A stretch of DNA of 64,000 nt from NCBI GenBank assembly GCA_013397115.1, contig VWZW01001281.1:62250-126249 (forward strand), read 5' to 3'. This DNA comes from Edolisoma coerulescens. Taxonomy: Eukaryota > Chordata > Aves > Passeriformes > Campephagidae. Positions 49,572 to 62,010 of the stretch are shown here, piece after piece; the stretch's first letter is position 1, and each line of letters begins with the position of its first letter. The notes beneath the pieces are model-generated. The model did not search any database. It was given only the letters and a program-made list of their open reading frames with translations, and was not told where the DNA came from. Both the position numbers and the translations under genes were made by a program.

Positions 49572-50058
49572 TGTAGCATCGTCAATCACGAGTTCCCACA
49601 GCCCCCTGCAGCCCTGCCCTCAGTCCCCCATTGGGTGTCTGTAATCCCTCCCCTGTTCCATCCTCACTGGCTGGTTCCCTGTTGATCCCTCCCATGTTCC
49701 CTTTCCCTATTGGATTATGCCCTGCACCCCGCCTCCCTGTGCCCCAGTATAAAAACCTCATGTAATTGCTGGTTTGGAGTTTTTGCTGTCTCCCCATCTC
49801 CAGAAGTAAACCTCCTGGAACCAGAAACAGCAAAGCCGCTTCTCTCTTCCTTTGTCTCTGCTGGCGTGCCTCCCACCAGCCTGGGGAAAGCCCCCTCGAG
49901 TGGAAGCTGCGTTCTCGACTGCTTTTCTGTGTGTTCCTGCTGTGGCAGAGCGTAGCACGCAGACCCCGCGCTTTCTGCATCCAGGCTCGCCCGCCCCTCC
50001 AGGCAGCCGGCCCAGCAAGCTGCTGAGAGCATCCCGGTAGCGTGGCCGTGCAGCCACA
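49572..50058 (+). mobile_element. Probable solo LTR of an endogenous retrovirus, GC-rich
   Basis: An abrupt GC-rich island of about 490 bases starts TGTAGCATCG and ends GCAGCCACA, fitting TG...CA ends. The flanking six bases, CAAATT on the left and AAAATT on the right, differ at one position and could be a decayed target duplication. Plus-strand signals are a TATA box (TATAAAAA, 49,748-49,755) and, 50 bases on, AGTAAACCTCCTGG, probably a mutated AATAAA. The pyrimidine-rich upstream part with CCCATTGG (CCAAT-box-like on the minus strand) and CCCTATTGG resembles gammaretrovirus-like (ERV1) LTRs. No internal viral genes are adjacent, so it is most likely a solo LTR. The right boundary could be about 30 bases further, at 50,089. 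Confidence 0.65.
49748..49755 (+). promoter_or_regulatory. TATA box of the GC-rich LTR
   Basis: TATAAAAA follows a C-rich U3-like stretch. Transcription would start near 49,775. The putative polyadenylation hexamer AGTAAA lies at 49,805-49,810, which would make a short R region. Confidence 0.5.
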
Positions 50059-52263
50059 AAAATTAATACCTTTCGTCCTCACCACTCATGGTGTAAATAA
50101 AAAGCCAACTCATTTATTAATATGAGTGCAATGTTAATTTGCAATGAAGCAAAGCCTTGCCTCTGCTGCTGCCTTGGTGTAACAGCCAATGACCAAGAGG
50201 ATGGTTTGCATGACACCTGCTGTCCTCTGTGTCACCTGAGAGCAGTTCACCACAAGCCAAAGCATGCTTGGAGTTTAGGAGATAATATCACAGTTTGTAA
50301 TAGAATGTTATTCTTTGAAAAAAACCCCAAACAACAGCCCGCTGAATTCACTTCTAAAGCTCATTGAGAAGCTTTATCAAGGGATTTCTGTGTCCTGAAA
50401 CGATCCTAAAAATTTGGGAGCATCTGGGAAATCAGTTGGAAGTACAACTTCTTTAAACATAGAGGCACAGTCAGAAGTGACTGCAAGTCTGCACACCAGC
50501 ACATGCCTGCTTCCCTGTGTCAGGGCATCCACGCAAAATTACAAAGTGTGTAACTTATTTGTTATCTGTCACACATTTTACCCCACTGATTCATCTATTT
50601 ATCATTCATTACATGAAGGAATCAAACTGAAGGGAATAATCTCTTAGCACACTAGGTGTCAGCTGAAAAATCCCCTTGTCTGTCCATCCATTAGTAGTGT
50701 AGGAGTGAGATGCATAATTGATCTGACTTTTCTTTCACATTGTTGAAAAATAGAAAATAACCCTGCCACCATCAACACACTACTCAACTTCTCAGATTTT
50801 GATGACAGACACTGATGCAGCTGTCAACTTTCTTGCTCATGGTGGCCTAAAGCAAGCTTGAATTTTAAAGCAAAATGAGTCCAAAGCTCAGGGTGGCACA
50901 GACAGGAAGGCTGGTCACGCCCATGCAAACCAAAACGCATAATCTTGGCACACCACCACCAAAAACATTGGATAATTGATACAACAGGCTCACTGCTCAT
51001 AAACTGAATGTAACACTCTTGCTTTCTGCTGACAGCTCTGTGAAAAAAATACTTCCTCAGTGGGGAGGGATCAGACTCAGCTGAATGTATTCTTTAATTT
51101 CTCACAAGAAAATCAAACACATCCTTCATCTCCCAGCTTAGTGGGTGCCCACGGATGCATGTGTAGAGGAGAGAAGAGGAACAGTTCTGGAAAGTGGTTC
51201 ACCATCCGTACACCAGCAGCTCCACTCTGCAGGGCCAGGCAAATATGCTGGCTGAGCAGATTTAAATGCCCAGAGTTCTGCTTTCCACCTTGCTGGTATT
51301 CACTGCCTCCCTAGCACAGAGAGAGAGCAGGAGCCTGTGCCAAACCGTGCTTGGACATTAAAGTGATTGCACAGGCACACAACTGGGTTTTAACATCAAG
51401 CTCCTACTAACACACCCCCAACCTTACTGTCCAAAAGGGAAGAGATTCAGTTTAACATCAGCAGGTGCTGTCAACCCTTTCAGAAAACCCTTTGTAGTAT
51501 CACTCATCTTCAATAAAAGAACCCTGCGCTTCCAGAACATGGTGCAATCCGAACACTAAAACAAACATCAAGACTTTGTCTGCTACTGAGGGTGCAAGGA
51601 CAGGATCTCAGTTACTGTCTGTAAAACCGCTAAACCCTCAAAGTTTGCTTCTTTTTTCCAGAAGCAAACGCTTAAATACATAGATCATTACCTGGTCTCA
51701 GAAGCAGACATCTTAGCACTCTCTTTTAAACCTATTTTCTCTCCCCAAGAGCTTTTCTAGGACTGGGAGAGCAACAAAGGAATATCCATACTGTGCTTTT
51801 ATTTCAGCTTTGTCTCTGACCCTGGAAACTGTGGAAAAATCTTGGATAGACACTGCCACCCTTCCCTAAAGCATAAATGAAAACCGCTTCACTGCTTTAC
51901 TTCCTTGGCATTACGCAGGACAAAATGACCTCACATACACCTTGATCCCTCAGAGGACTGTTGGGATCTGACTGCAATGAGAAGGAGGGCATAATTTATG
52001 CCCACTTTTGCCATAGTTAGGAAGTATTCATCTAATACGTAAGAACAATTGACACAAATCTAGGGAGATGGTAAGGTGGCACAGCTATTTGGGGGACTGT
52101 AAGGGACATACGGCTGCCTAGACCCAGAAGCAATTGTTTAATGTCATTAAAATAAAAGGAAGAGATGTAGTTGTAGCAGCACTGGTCCAGCCACACAAAA
52201 TGTGTCAGACCCACAACATTACAAATACAGTAACTTTTAGCACAAAGGAACATGTTTTTCTAA

Positions 52264-52344
52264 TATGTGTGTGCATACACATATATATGCTGTGTGCATA
52301 TATATATATACACACACATGCACATATACACACAAATGTATACA
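52264..52344. repeat. Mixed TA/CA/TG microsatellite
   Basis: Alternating purine-pyrimidine sequence with TATATATATATA and CACACACA runs, broken by GC. It could adopt Z-DNA and is likely polymorphic. It produces artificial I/Y/H/C-rich translations on both strands. Confidence 0.85.
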
Positions 52345-54072
52345 TTGGCTTGAGGCCGGAAAATAAACAAAATGGGCTAGCAGTGTTCATATATGAAGGA
52401 AAAAAACGGATCAGATTTAAGAACACTTTGCGGAAGTGTTGGGAAGATTAAAATGAACGGCTCACCCATGCTGTATAATGTGAGGGAAGAGTCTTGGTGT
52501 TTTACCTGTTACAGCACCCTGATTACTTCTAACCGCCTGCCACAATGAGGAGGTTATTTTTGCAGCTGCCATGCTCTGTTGTATGCCAGGGAATGAACTA
52601 TGCAACCTCATCCCCGCAGCCCTTTGGCGTGTCATGCTACGAGCCTTCCCCTGGTTCTTGAAACGTGTCAAGGAAACACATTCCAGCTTCTGGGATGCCC
52701 AGATTCATCTGGGACTGCTGACACCCTGATGGGTTTATTTGAAACTCTAATTTATTTAAATCTATTGTTTTGAAGAAAATAGGGGGCCGTAGTGCCTGTT
52801 AGGCTTCATTTTGAGATGCTTAAAAATGCAAAACAAGTTAATCTCAGTGAAGCAAAGGGGCTACGCTGAAATGGTTACAGACAAAGAAAAAAAAGCAGGG
52901 AAGTACAAATTACTAGGCTATCCTTAACTCCTGTCTGCTACCAAGAGCTGTGGCATGCTGAAGGCAGTCGAGACTGGCGCCACAGAAGCAGCTGTGAGAT
53001 ACAGACCTCCATATCCGACTGGGGTCAGGCTAAAGGGAACTTTTCTGAGTATGACTGGAATATCAACACATATAATTTTCAAGCACATTCTCCTTACTAT
53101 TTAATTTTATGGGAATATAATACCAATTGTGATGAGCCTGTGAATATATAAACAGAAATATTTTTCAGGCCTGTCTGAGGGTTACACAAAAACTTGACAT
53201 ACTGATTTCCCATGCTACGATGGAGGGAGAACTGAGCTGGAATTTGCCTGATTTTCTTTGTCCCAGGCACCATGACTTTCATTGTTGCATTTTTCATAGC
53301 CTGATTACAATTTATAAATATGTCAGAGAAACCACTATCATTAAGATGCTGTGTTTCCGCAAAGACCACACACTTTAAAATAAACCAACAATACATATTA
53401 CTAAGTTGGCACATGGTATCTACATTTTCCAAGGCAACATTGCAAGCTGGGGCCCACCATACTTAGCACTTATCTGTTTAATTTGAATCAGATTAATAAA
53501 TTTAAAACATTTGAGGTTTAAAGTTGTAACTCATTAAAATAAAATTAAGAGATAGATGAGCTTTGTCCCAGATGAGAAAAATCCCACTGGAAATCTAAAC
53601 AAACTATTCCTTAAACTTCCAATTACAATGTGCAGAATGAACAAGTCGTAGCTGATTTTAAGCTGGAAGATTGTATTGCACATCTCAAAAAGCTGGAATT
53701 CAATATTTGAGTTTGAAAAGAGGAAAGAAAAAAGGAACAGAAAAATTTCATACTAAAGGGATCTGTTTTGTTTAATGTAAGTTGACTCAAATCTGAATTT
53801 CATCTTAAGGGACAAAAAGGAAATAAGCATGAACCAAAATTTGTCTTCACCCATTAAAGAAAATCATAGTCAACGTGTATCTACATTGTGCATCTAGAAT
53901 ATGTAGTCAATCATAGTATATACCCTGGGGAGAACTTAGAAAGCCATTTCTTCCTCACTTAGAATGGTTGCTACCAGAACTACTAAAAAACTTCAAGAGC
54001 TATAGACTTGGAATTACTGATAACACTACTGGAAACCTCCAAGACCCACCATTTTATATATAAAGGAAAAAG

Positions 54073-54086
54073 AAAAAAAAAAAAAA
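54073..54086. repeat. Poly-A run, 14 bases
   Basis: Homopolymer in a purine-rich AAGGAAAAAG context, with no retroposed unit recognised upstream. Confidence 0.9.
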
Positions 54087-57000
54087 GTATTACCAGTTAA
54101 AAAAACCCATCCTACTGATAAGGAGACCTAGTTGCAAGAATATAGAGGAAATGAATATTTAAAGAAAGGAAAAATTGGAGAAGCAGATAAGTCATGTGAG
54201 TAATGTACGGCAATTTAAAAACTCAGTGAAATCTCAACACGCAAAATAATTAAGAACAATAAGATGGAATTTTTAATAAGAAGCGCCTGACCAAGGATTA
54301 AATACATTTCAAAGTAGAGAGAGATATGATGAATAGCACCAGAGAAAATTTAAAATGTTCACTAGATATTTACATTCTATAAAGAGAATTATAAAATGAG
54401 AATGCATCTATTTTATATAATACAAAACATTGTAAAATAGTTGAAAAAGGCCACATCTGCCAAGATTAAACATAGGCATAAGTAATCAACAAGTATGGGC
54501 AACTTACTTGCACTCCCACAATGCCTAAAATTGCTTAGCTGAAGGGTTCTCCAATTCATTAACATTTATAAATTATTTATATTATAATCAATCATGGAAG
54601 ACTGGAACAATTCCAATAGATGGGAGTACTGCCAAGAAAAAGAAAATTCTGGGGCTGGAAAACCCTGCAACAGTCAGTGTCAAAAACACATCTCAATTTG
54701 TTGAAGATCAACTCAGAAATGTTGATCGCTGTGCAAAAATTATCTGACAATCTGCAGATTTTTATTCTGTAACAATTTCTAGCAGGAATAAAAAACCAGT
54801 GGAATAGCTAACAACATGGGCTAAAGGATGCTCTCAGCATGAATGTATCTAGATGTTGGTTTGGTTTTTTTCTGAGCCATGTTCCTTACTGCATCTCCTT
54901 AGGCTGGGAGTCTTTGCAGTCAAATCCTGCTGCTAGGTGGCTGGTCCCTCTGAGCTCCGATTTTGTGGAAAAGGCTCCCAGAGTTTTCAAAGGCCTTTGA
55001 CACTGTTGTGCCAGTGGGCTCAAGAATGCAGTCATCTATGCAAACAAACCATCACCAGGAGGATGAAAGCAGGATTCAGCCCACGGAGATTAAATGAGTG
55101 TTTGCAGATTCTTGTGATATCTCTGAGAACGAATGAAAAATCTGAAAATTAATTAAAAGCACAGCTTCACAGCTGAGACCTTGAACGTGGCATTTCATCT
55201 GGAGCTAATGTTTATGAGTAGTTACACTCTCCCTACCTTGGCAAAAGGCTATAGATTCACGATTAATAATTGTGCTGCTATTAATCTTTGGATGAAGCAG
55301 AACAGAGCCATTAAACAGAGACAGCCTTTTACAAGGAGATGCGTGAGGATGAGTACAGAATCCTTTCAGTGGATGAAAGGGGAAAATATGCAAGAAATGT
55401 TTTTAAAGGCTTGTTACAAAAATGATCCTATTCTGGTCACAAATAAACATTTGAGTCTCCCCGAAAAGCCTCTCTGAGTCAGCTGCAGCATAGCCAAGAC
55501 TGTTCCTGAACCCATCCTTCTGAAGCCGTTCCTGCCTTTCAGTTAAATCAGAGCTCATTGTCATGATTTCAGTCGTCCCCACCAGAAGCTCAAGTTCTAT
55601 CCTGTGGCATTTGTATGAGCAGCTCATGAGCTGCAGCATTTTCCTGTTGCCTCTTTTTGAGGCTGGGGGGACAGGGACAGGGGCAGTACTACCTGTAGCC
55701 TGAAGCTAATCCAGCGTCATAGTCCATCTGGGATCTTAGTTCTCCCCTTACACTGCTCTTGGTCCAGAGCTGAGGCAGCCTCAAGAAACTGTCTCAGTTC
55801 CCACTACCAAGGTGCTCAGTGAAGATCAATTTCCCAGAGAGCATCTACCTAAATTATCTCCTTGTGCTATAATTTCCCATTGTCTTCCACTATCAAAAAG
55901 AGAGGCATGAGGCCCTCACCCGCAATTTGCTTTGGAAGCCCTTGCAACAGTTAAGGGCAGACACCACTGTCAGCCCAAAAATCCAGGTTTGACACCAAAG
56001 GTCCTCCTGACAGCTCTTAAACCCAGTCTTTCCTGGTATGTTCTTTTTAACCCTCTTATGTTCTATGTAACCCTCTTGAGTATCATCTCCATGGAGCTTC
56101 CTTCAGAGATGTAATGGGCTAGAAAGAACAAATTTTCTACTTCAACTTTGACCCTAAGTACAACCCCCAGATTCTCAAGTCTCCCTGAAGCTTTCTGAGT
56201 CAATTTTACAGGTCCTATTAGAATCAAGTCTCTTGTGCAGTGTGAAGAGGAAGCAATTTTATCTACTTATTTTCTTCGCTGTTGCATGATGTGGGAAAAA
56301 CACGCTGGCTTCTTTAAATGACATATGAGTGAGAAAATAAAACTGGCAAGTGGCTAAGTTTAGCCACCCATAAACTTGTAATTTGGCTACATCTTTGGAA
56401 CCATCTAAGTAAAACAAGAACCTAATCAGGTGACACACTCCTACAAAACTTAATGGGGAGCAACCAAGCACAAGCAAGTTCATTAAATAGTGCAATGGGA
56501 AATGAAGTTAAAAATATTTATCAATCACATTCTGGAAGATCATGGAGTAATGAAAAACTTTCATGAGTTTGACAGGCATTACATTTCAAAAGGCAATTTA
56601 TTACCTAGGAATGTGTGCTTTCACCGAAGAAATCATTCTTGCTTTTTAATGACTTCAGCATTAAGCACAGCATTTTGATATCAATATATTTACTACACTT
56701 CCAAAGATAGGATCTCCAGATTCCTGACGCTTTAATAGCTTCCACGTTTCAGAGCCTAGAAAGTCCTAATGTTTCCTGATAGTGCCAGGAGAAATTCTTT
56801 TAACATCATGTGTAAAATATCTTAGTCATTCCTCAGTGAACATCACAAGTTATCCAAGAAATATCTAATGAGAAAATGATTGAGTAACATACATCAAGAC
56901 CAGCAGCAAATGAAATTTGGGTTTTGATTGATTTTGTTGGGTAATACAAATGAGCCTTTAGTCTATGATGGGAATGTTTTATTGACTCCCACACTCTTGA

Positions 57001-60000
57001 GGCAGCTTGACAGGAGTTAGAGAACAATGTAACTGTGGCTACAGCATTATCATCTCTTCAGAGGAGGCCTTTCTCTTTTTGTTCATGCCTTATCTGTGTT
57101 GCCTGGGCTGTAACCATTTCTCACTGCTACAGTTAATTTGATAACAGTTGGTAAGGACTACAGTATGCCTGTGCAAAGGAATCAAGTAAATCATCCTTCC
57201 CAATCCCTCCACGGATGGATTATAACACTTCAACAAGCTGGTTTTCCACACTTTAACAGAAGGGCTTTTTTCCCTCCTGTTTCAAAAAACTTGTGAGCTG
57301 AAGCGAGTGTTTCTGCTTTTACATACTTATTCCTTAGCATGCGCTTGTAGGCAGTTAGTAGTTATTAGGCTGCATTGTGCAATTTAGAACTTTAAAAAGA
57401 CATCTGCACAGAACTAATACAAGAGTAAGGGTGTATAATTTCTTATCTCATTTGTTAAAATATAATAGAAGATTATTATGAAGATTATCTGATAGAGATT
57501 ATCCCCAGTTTAACTGTTAGAATCAAATGATCATTGCACACTGAGGCATAAAATACAAGGTGTATCAAGTCAAGAAGTATGCACACATTTTGCAAGGCCA
57601 AAGAAAATCACATTATCTGGGGAGAAGCAATTGGTTATTTTTACTGACTGACCTTCTAATAAGATTCAACTTTCACTTGCATACAGTCACACAATGACCA
57701 GAAATTTTTTAATTCCTATCCTGACTGGACTCTGTTAGTCAAAATAGTAAGTGGAAGACAATGAGAAGGGAAAAAGCAAGTTGGAAGCAAGCAGTAAATC
57801 ATAAATCAATTCTCTGAGGAAAACTAGGTAAACACAGTCAATTTCTAGTATATTTCTTGACACCTGCACGTAAATCATCCTAATAGGACAGAACAAAAGG
57901 GAAAATACCTGCTGCTAAGGACTCAAAATTCAGATTGTGCATGTTTTGTGAGATTTTAGTTTGCTCCAGTTTGCTTCTGTGGACAAAGCACACACTAACT
58001 GCTTGGAGAGCATCTTCCAGCTAGGTTTCAGCTGACAGGAGCTCAGCTCATGTTCTGTCATACCACTCAGCAAGGGGAAGCAAAGCCTAGTAGGGAGGGA
58101 TGATAAAGTCCTTCACCTCAAGGTGGTGATCAGGAACATCTGATCCAAACCAAATGTGGATGTTCAGTGTATTGCTATACAGGGACACAACGTACAGTGT
58201 AGCAGAACAAGGATAATGGTGCACTTAGTCATCCATGTGCTTCATGGCCATGATTTCTGCAATGATGGTGACAGTAGTATCTGTCCTGCATGCTTTATCT
58301 TTCCTTCCAGTCTGCTGGGACAGGGGCATTAGCCCTGCACAGTCTTTCTTTTCCAAGAAAGTGGAGCAGGGGGTGCTAGAGATGCACCAAGTTCTCACTT
58401 CTTCTTTCTGCCATTCTATCAAATGCCCACGCTGGATTTGTGTAGGCACAGCACAGCACAGCTGCTGGCTGAGAGAGCAAGCCGAAGCTCTTGAAGGGAA
58501 CTGCCATCTGCAAGGAAGTCCTGTACTTGAAGGGCACAAGAAAGAAAATTAACCAGCTTCCACTTTCTGCAGAAGTGAGCAGAGATTCCTCCTCTCACTA
58601 AGAACCTTTCTCTTCCTGGCCTCCACAGACCCCAGCCAGCCCAGCAAAACGCCCACCAGAACAGTATCATGCTGCTCTGTAGTGTTGTAGCCTGGGAGAG
58701 AGGCAGGAGTGTCACTGTCACAGCAGATTGCAGTGGCACTCTCCATCACTAGGGACACTCAGTCTTGTCCAAGCAAGACTTAGAAAACTCCTGAGAAAAA
58801 AACAAAACTACTTGTCTTCCATTGAGCAAGGTGACTTTCTTACCTAGAAGTGCAACGTTTTTTCACCTGGGCTAATCTGAAGCAAGTACCATATTTTATC
58901 TAAGCCATGTTACACACCACCTGAGCCAGTCAATACAGCTGATGTCTACAGAGCACTTTCTCTAAAGCATTTAAGTAACTAGGAGGTAGCCACAAGTCAC
59001 AGGGAAGTAAAATTTAATGGAGAATCATTCAAAATCCATTATCAGTTTTCCTTGCTGTGCATACCTTCATCTGAGGAGGAAGTGAGAGGAGGGCTTAAAA
59101 GCCATTTTATTAGAGATGAGTGCCTTTTTATGCTCACCTTTCTCTCTGGGCTTTCTTCTTGCTCATAAGATGCCACAGTCACACAAAACTTACCTGGCTT
59201 TCTTACAGAGTTCAGCCTGGAGTAGCATATACATATCCACCTGGAATAGCATTCCCTGGATTTACACTCTGATGTACCTACCTCCTCCTTTTAAAGACTC
59301 TGTGAGTCTGGAGTAACTGAGGTGTCTACCCTGTTTTTCGTTATAACATCCTTCTTTTGAGATAGAGGCCAAAGAAGTCAAGGAACAGCAATCTTTCACG
59401 GTGGGCAGTGGACTCCGGGTTTCTAAATGACAGCCCATATAGAGAAAAAAATAAAGGTGCAGTAAACAGAAAATAGCTATCAAAAATGTATGTATCCCAA
59501 GTACCGCTGTTATACTTCCCAATTTTGGTCACATAGGTTTCAATCAGCAATACATCCTGTAAATAGCTAAACACATCGGCAAATTTCCATGTGAACAAAA
59601 TGCAATCATCTGTTCAGCGTAGCCACCTGGTTGAAAATGGCAGCTATGGTTGAAAATAGCAGTTTTATTCAGCTGCCTACAATAAGCAGACTTATACTGG
59701 GCACTGCAGCTAATGTTGTCTTTTCATAGTGTAAAAGGTACTACCTCACCAATTTACCACGTAAGTTTACAGTTCACCAATCTTGATGCAGATATAAAAG
59801 CTGTAACTGATCATCTGCTGAATAAAATTAATGAAATTACTTTCACACCAAGCCTGACACTGCTTTAGGTTTAAAATCCAATGTGAAACCCCACATATGA
59901 ACTCATTATACATTCATTTTATTGTTGTATATGATGAAAAAATTATCTCTGAAGGCTTTTGGAAAGAAGAATTTTCAGAACTGATTACAGTTCTCATTAA

Positions 60001-61441
60001 AGGCTCTGTAGCAACCAATCTGGAGTCTGAAAATCCTGTCCCCACCTTTTTTCCAAAACTTAGGTGTAGGCACCAGCTCCCTATGCACAGCCTTCACAAT
60101 ATTCTTTCCCAGTATCATTGTCCACCAACTGGAATACCACACCTAGGCATGGGAAAGTGGCTGGCTTAATCTCCCTGCACTTTCCTGCCCTCTTTGCTTG
60201 TAAAGACAAAAAGGTTATAAACAGCAATGGGGAATATGTCACATGGACACCTGTGGGGCTAAGACCTCAGATTATTTCACAGACTGCCGAACAGCTGCCT
60301 AAAATATGCCTTCTGTCCTCCCTTTCTTTTTCTCACTCATTCCCCCAGAAATTTACCTGGAAGAAACAGTCTAGAAGAGCTCTGAATCTTAAGAAGAAAG
60401 AAGCAGCACCACATTTCCTTAAGTAGATCAATCTACAAAGACAAGATTTTCCTCTCTGGTGGAGAAAGCATATGGAGAAAACCACTTTTTTGGTTCAGGG
60501 CTGAAGGAAAAATAGCACTAATTATGCCATTCACAAATAGCATACTTGGTGTATCACGATGGTGATGTTGCTAAGGGCAAAGAATGTTCAGTGAAATCAG
60601 TATCTCAGACAGCTGATACTGTGCATGCACTTTAAAGCTAAAAGACTCTCCCTTTTAAGAGGGTGCTTTGCAGCTGTATCTCATCCATCTCCCCCAAAGC
60701 TCCTAAGAGCTTCCTAAGGGATCTCTGTAGCAACCTGTTCTCAGTGGCCACACCACCGTGCCCCAGTACTCACCCTCCAGCATGTCTTGGGCTGAGGCTG
60801 GGAGCAGAACACAAAGCAGCAATTAAGCTCTGCAAACTGGACAAAAGAGGAGGTTCAATCAGTTCTTCAGGGCCATGAAGCAATTTGATTTGTCTGAGAA
60901 AATCTGCTTCAGAAAGGAGATTTCATAGGAGAGAATCACACTCAGATGGGCATATTTCTCTGAACTGGAGAGCATCTGGCATACCATCAAGCTGCACTTA
61001 AATTACTAATGAGCTAAATGAGAGTTTTAAGTAGCACATATGTGCCTTTTGGAAGGACCTGGAATGTGACAACTGAAGACATGTCACAGGATGTTTAACT
61101 ACTGCAGATCCAAAGCTGTCCAGACAGATGCTCAAACTGCAGCTAGAACCAGAGGAAAACAAAAAAACCTCAAGCACAGAGACTGTTCAAGTCAAAATGA
61201 TGGACATGATGGAGACCTGGGCCTGCTAATGTAAAGATAGAAAAATGATTAATGCATTGCAGACTACAGCACTTAAAGGCGAGGAAGAAGGCTGAGTAAA
61301 TGAGTGTTTTGTCATTATGTTACACCAGTGCTTTAAATTTTGCCCATCTCTGAGATCAGATGGAACTCTGCTTATCCACTACCACATAATTTTGCTTATG
61401 GGTACAAATATTGGACAGTTTCATTTCATTAACTAAATTTG

Positions 61442-62010
61442 TGTTGTGGTTTAACCCTAGCCAACAACAAGGCCTCACACAGCTGCTTGCTCACTCCCTC
61501 TCAGTGGGATGGGGGAGAATGGGAAGAATAAAAGTTAAAAAAGTAAAGGATTGAGATAAAGATGGTTTAGTAGGTAAAGCAAAAGCCCTACACACAAAGA
61601 AAGCAAACCAAGGAATTCACTCACCATTTTCCACGGGCAGGCCGTTGTTCAGCCATCTCCAGGAAAGCTGGTCTCCATCATGCATCAGGATGATGGATCA
61701 GATGACTCGGGAAAACAAGCAGCAGCGTCCCACCTTCCTCCTTCTTCCCCCAGCTTATATGCAGAGCATGATGCCACATGGTGTGTGACATGCCGGGGTC
61801 AGCTGTCCTGGCTCGGTCCCCTCACAGCTCCTTGTGCCCCGCCAGCCCAGCCGCTGGAGGGGTGGTGAGAGAAATGGAAAAGGCCTTGGCGCTGCGCGAG
61901 TGCTTCTCAGCAATGATGAAACCCTCTCACTGTCACCAGCACAGATCCGAAACACAGAACCACAGGAGCTACCAGGAAGAAAATTAACTCTATCCCAGCC
62001 AAAATCAACA
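61442..62010 (-). mobile_element. Solo LTR of an avian endogenous retrovirus, 569 bases
   Basis: The plus strand begins TGTTGTGGTTTAACCCTAGC and ends with TCTATCCCAGCCAAAATCAACA, the reverse complement of a very common avian LTR whose sense strand begins with GGCTGGGATAGAGTTAATTT and ends GGGTTAAACCACAACA. The outer bases form a 5-base inverted repeat, TGTTG/CAACA. On the sense (minus) strand a CATATAAG TATA box lies at 61,754-61,761, and CTACTAAACC near 61,564-61,573 probably derives from an ATTAAA-type polyadenylation signal followed by the conserved TCTTTATCTCAA. No target duplication is visible (AATTTG left, GAGACT right) and no viral genes adjoin, so it is an older solo LTR. Family assignment is from memory. 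Confidence 0.85.
61754..61761 (-). promoter_or_regulatory. TATA box of the minus-strand LTR
   Basis: On the minus strand CATATAAG precedes GCTGGGGGAAGAAGG, which matches the promoter layout of this LTR family. If active, it would transcribe leftward into 61,441 and below. Confidence 0.55.

Larger units (their letters stand above)
50059..61441. other. Long non-coding stretch, no gene recognised
   Basis: Over about 11 kb I find no convincing exon or RNA gene. Landmarks are a mixed AT/CA microsatellite at 52,264-52,344, a 14-base A-run at 54,073-54,086, an AT-rich block with paired ATTAAT motifs at 55,256-55,300, and a GC-richer region at 58,230-58,760 open on both strands (105 codons plus, 106 minus) with no recognisable family. 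Frames at 55,181-55,477 and 59,262-59,598 also look like chance. Confidence 0.55.

Noticed and set aside
49582..50085. Longest open frame in the window (167 codons, minus strand)
   Set aside because: It lies antisense inside a GC-rich LTR, and several other frames are open over the same bases. GC-rich sequence has few stop codons, and the translation is R/G/A-rich with no domain.
52205..52451. Frames rich in H, I, Y and C on both strands
   Set aside because: They are translations of the TA/CA microsatellite at 52,264-52,344.
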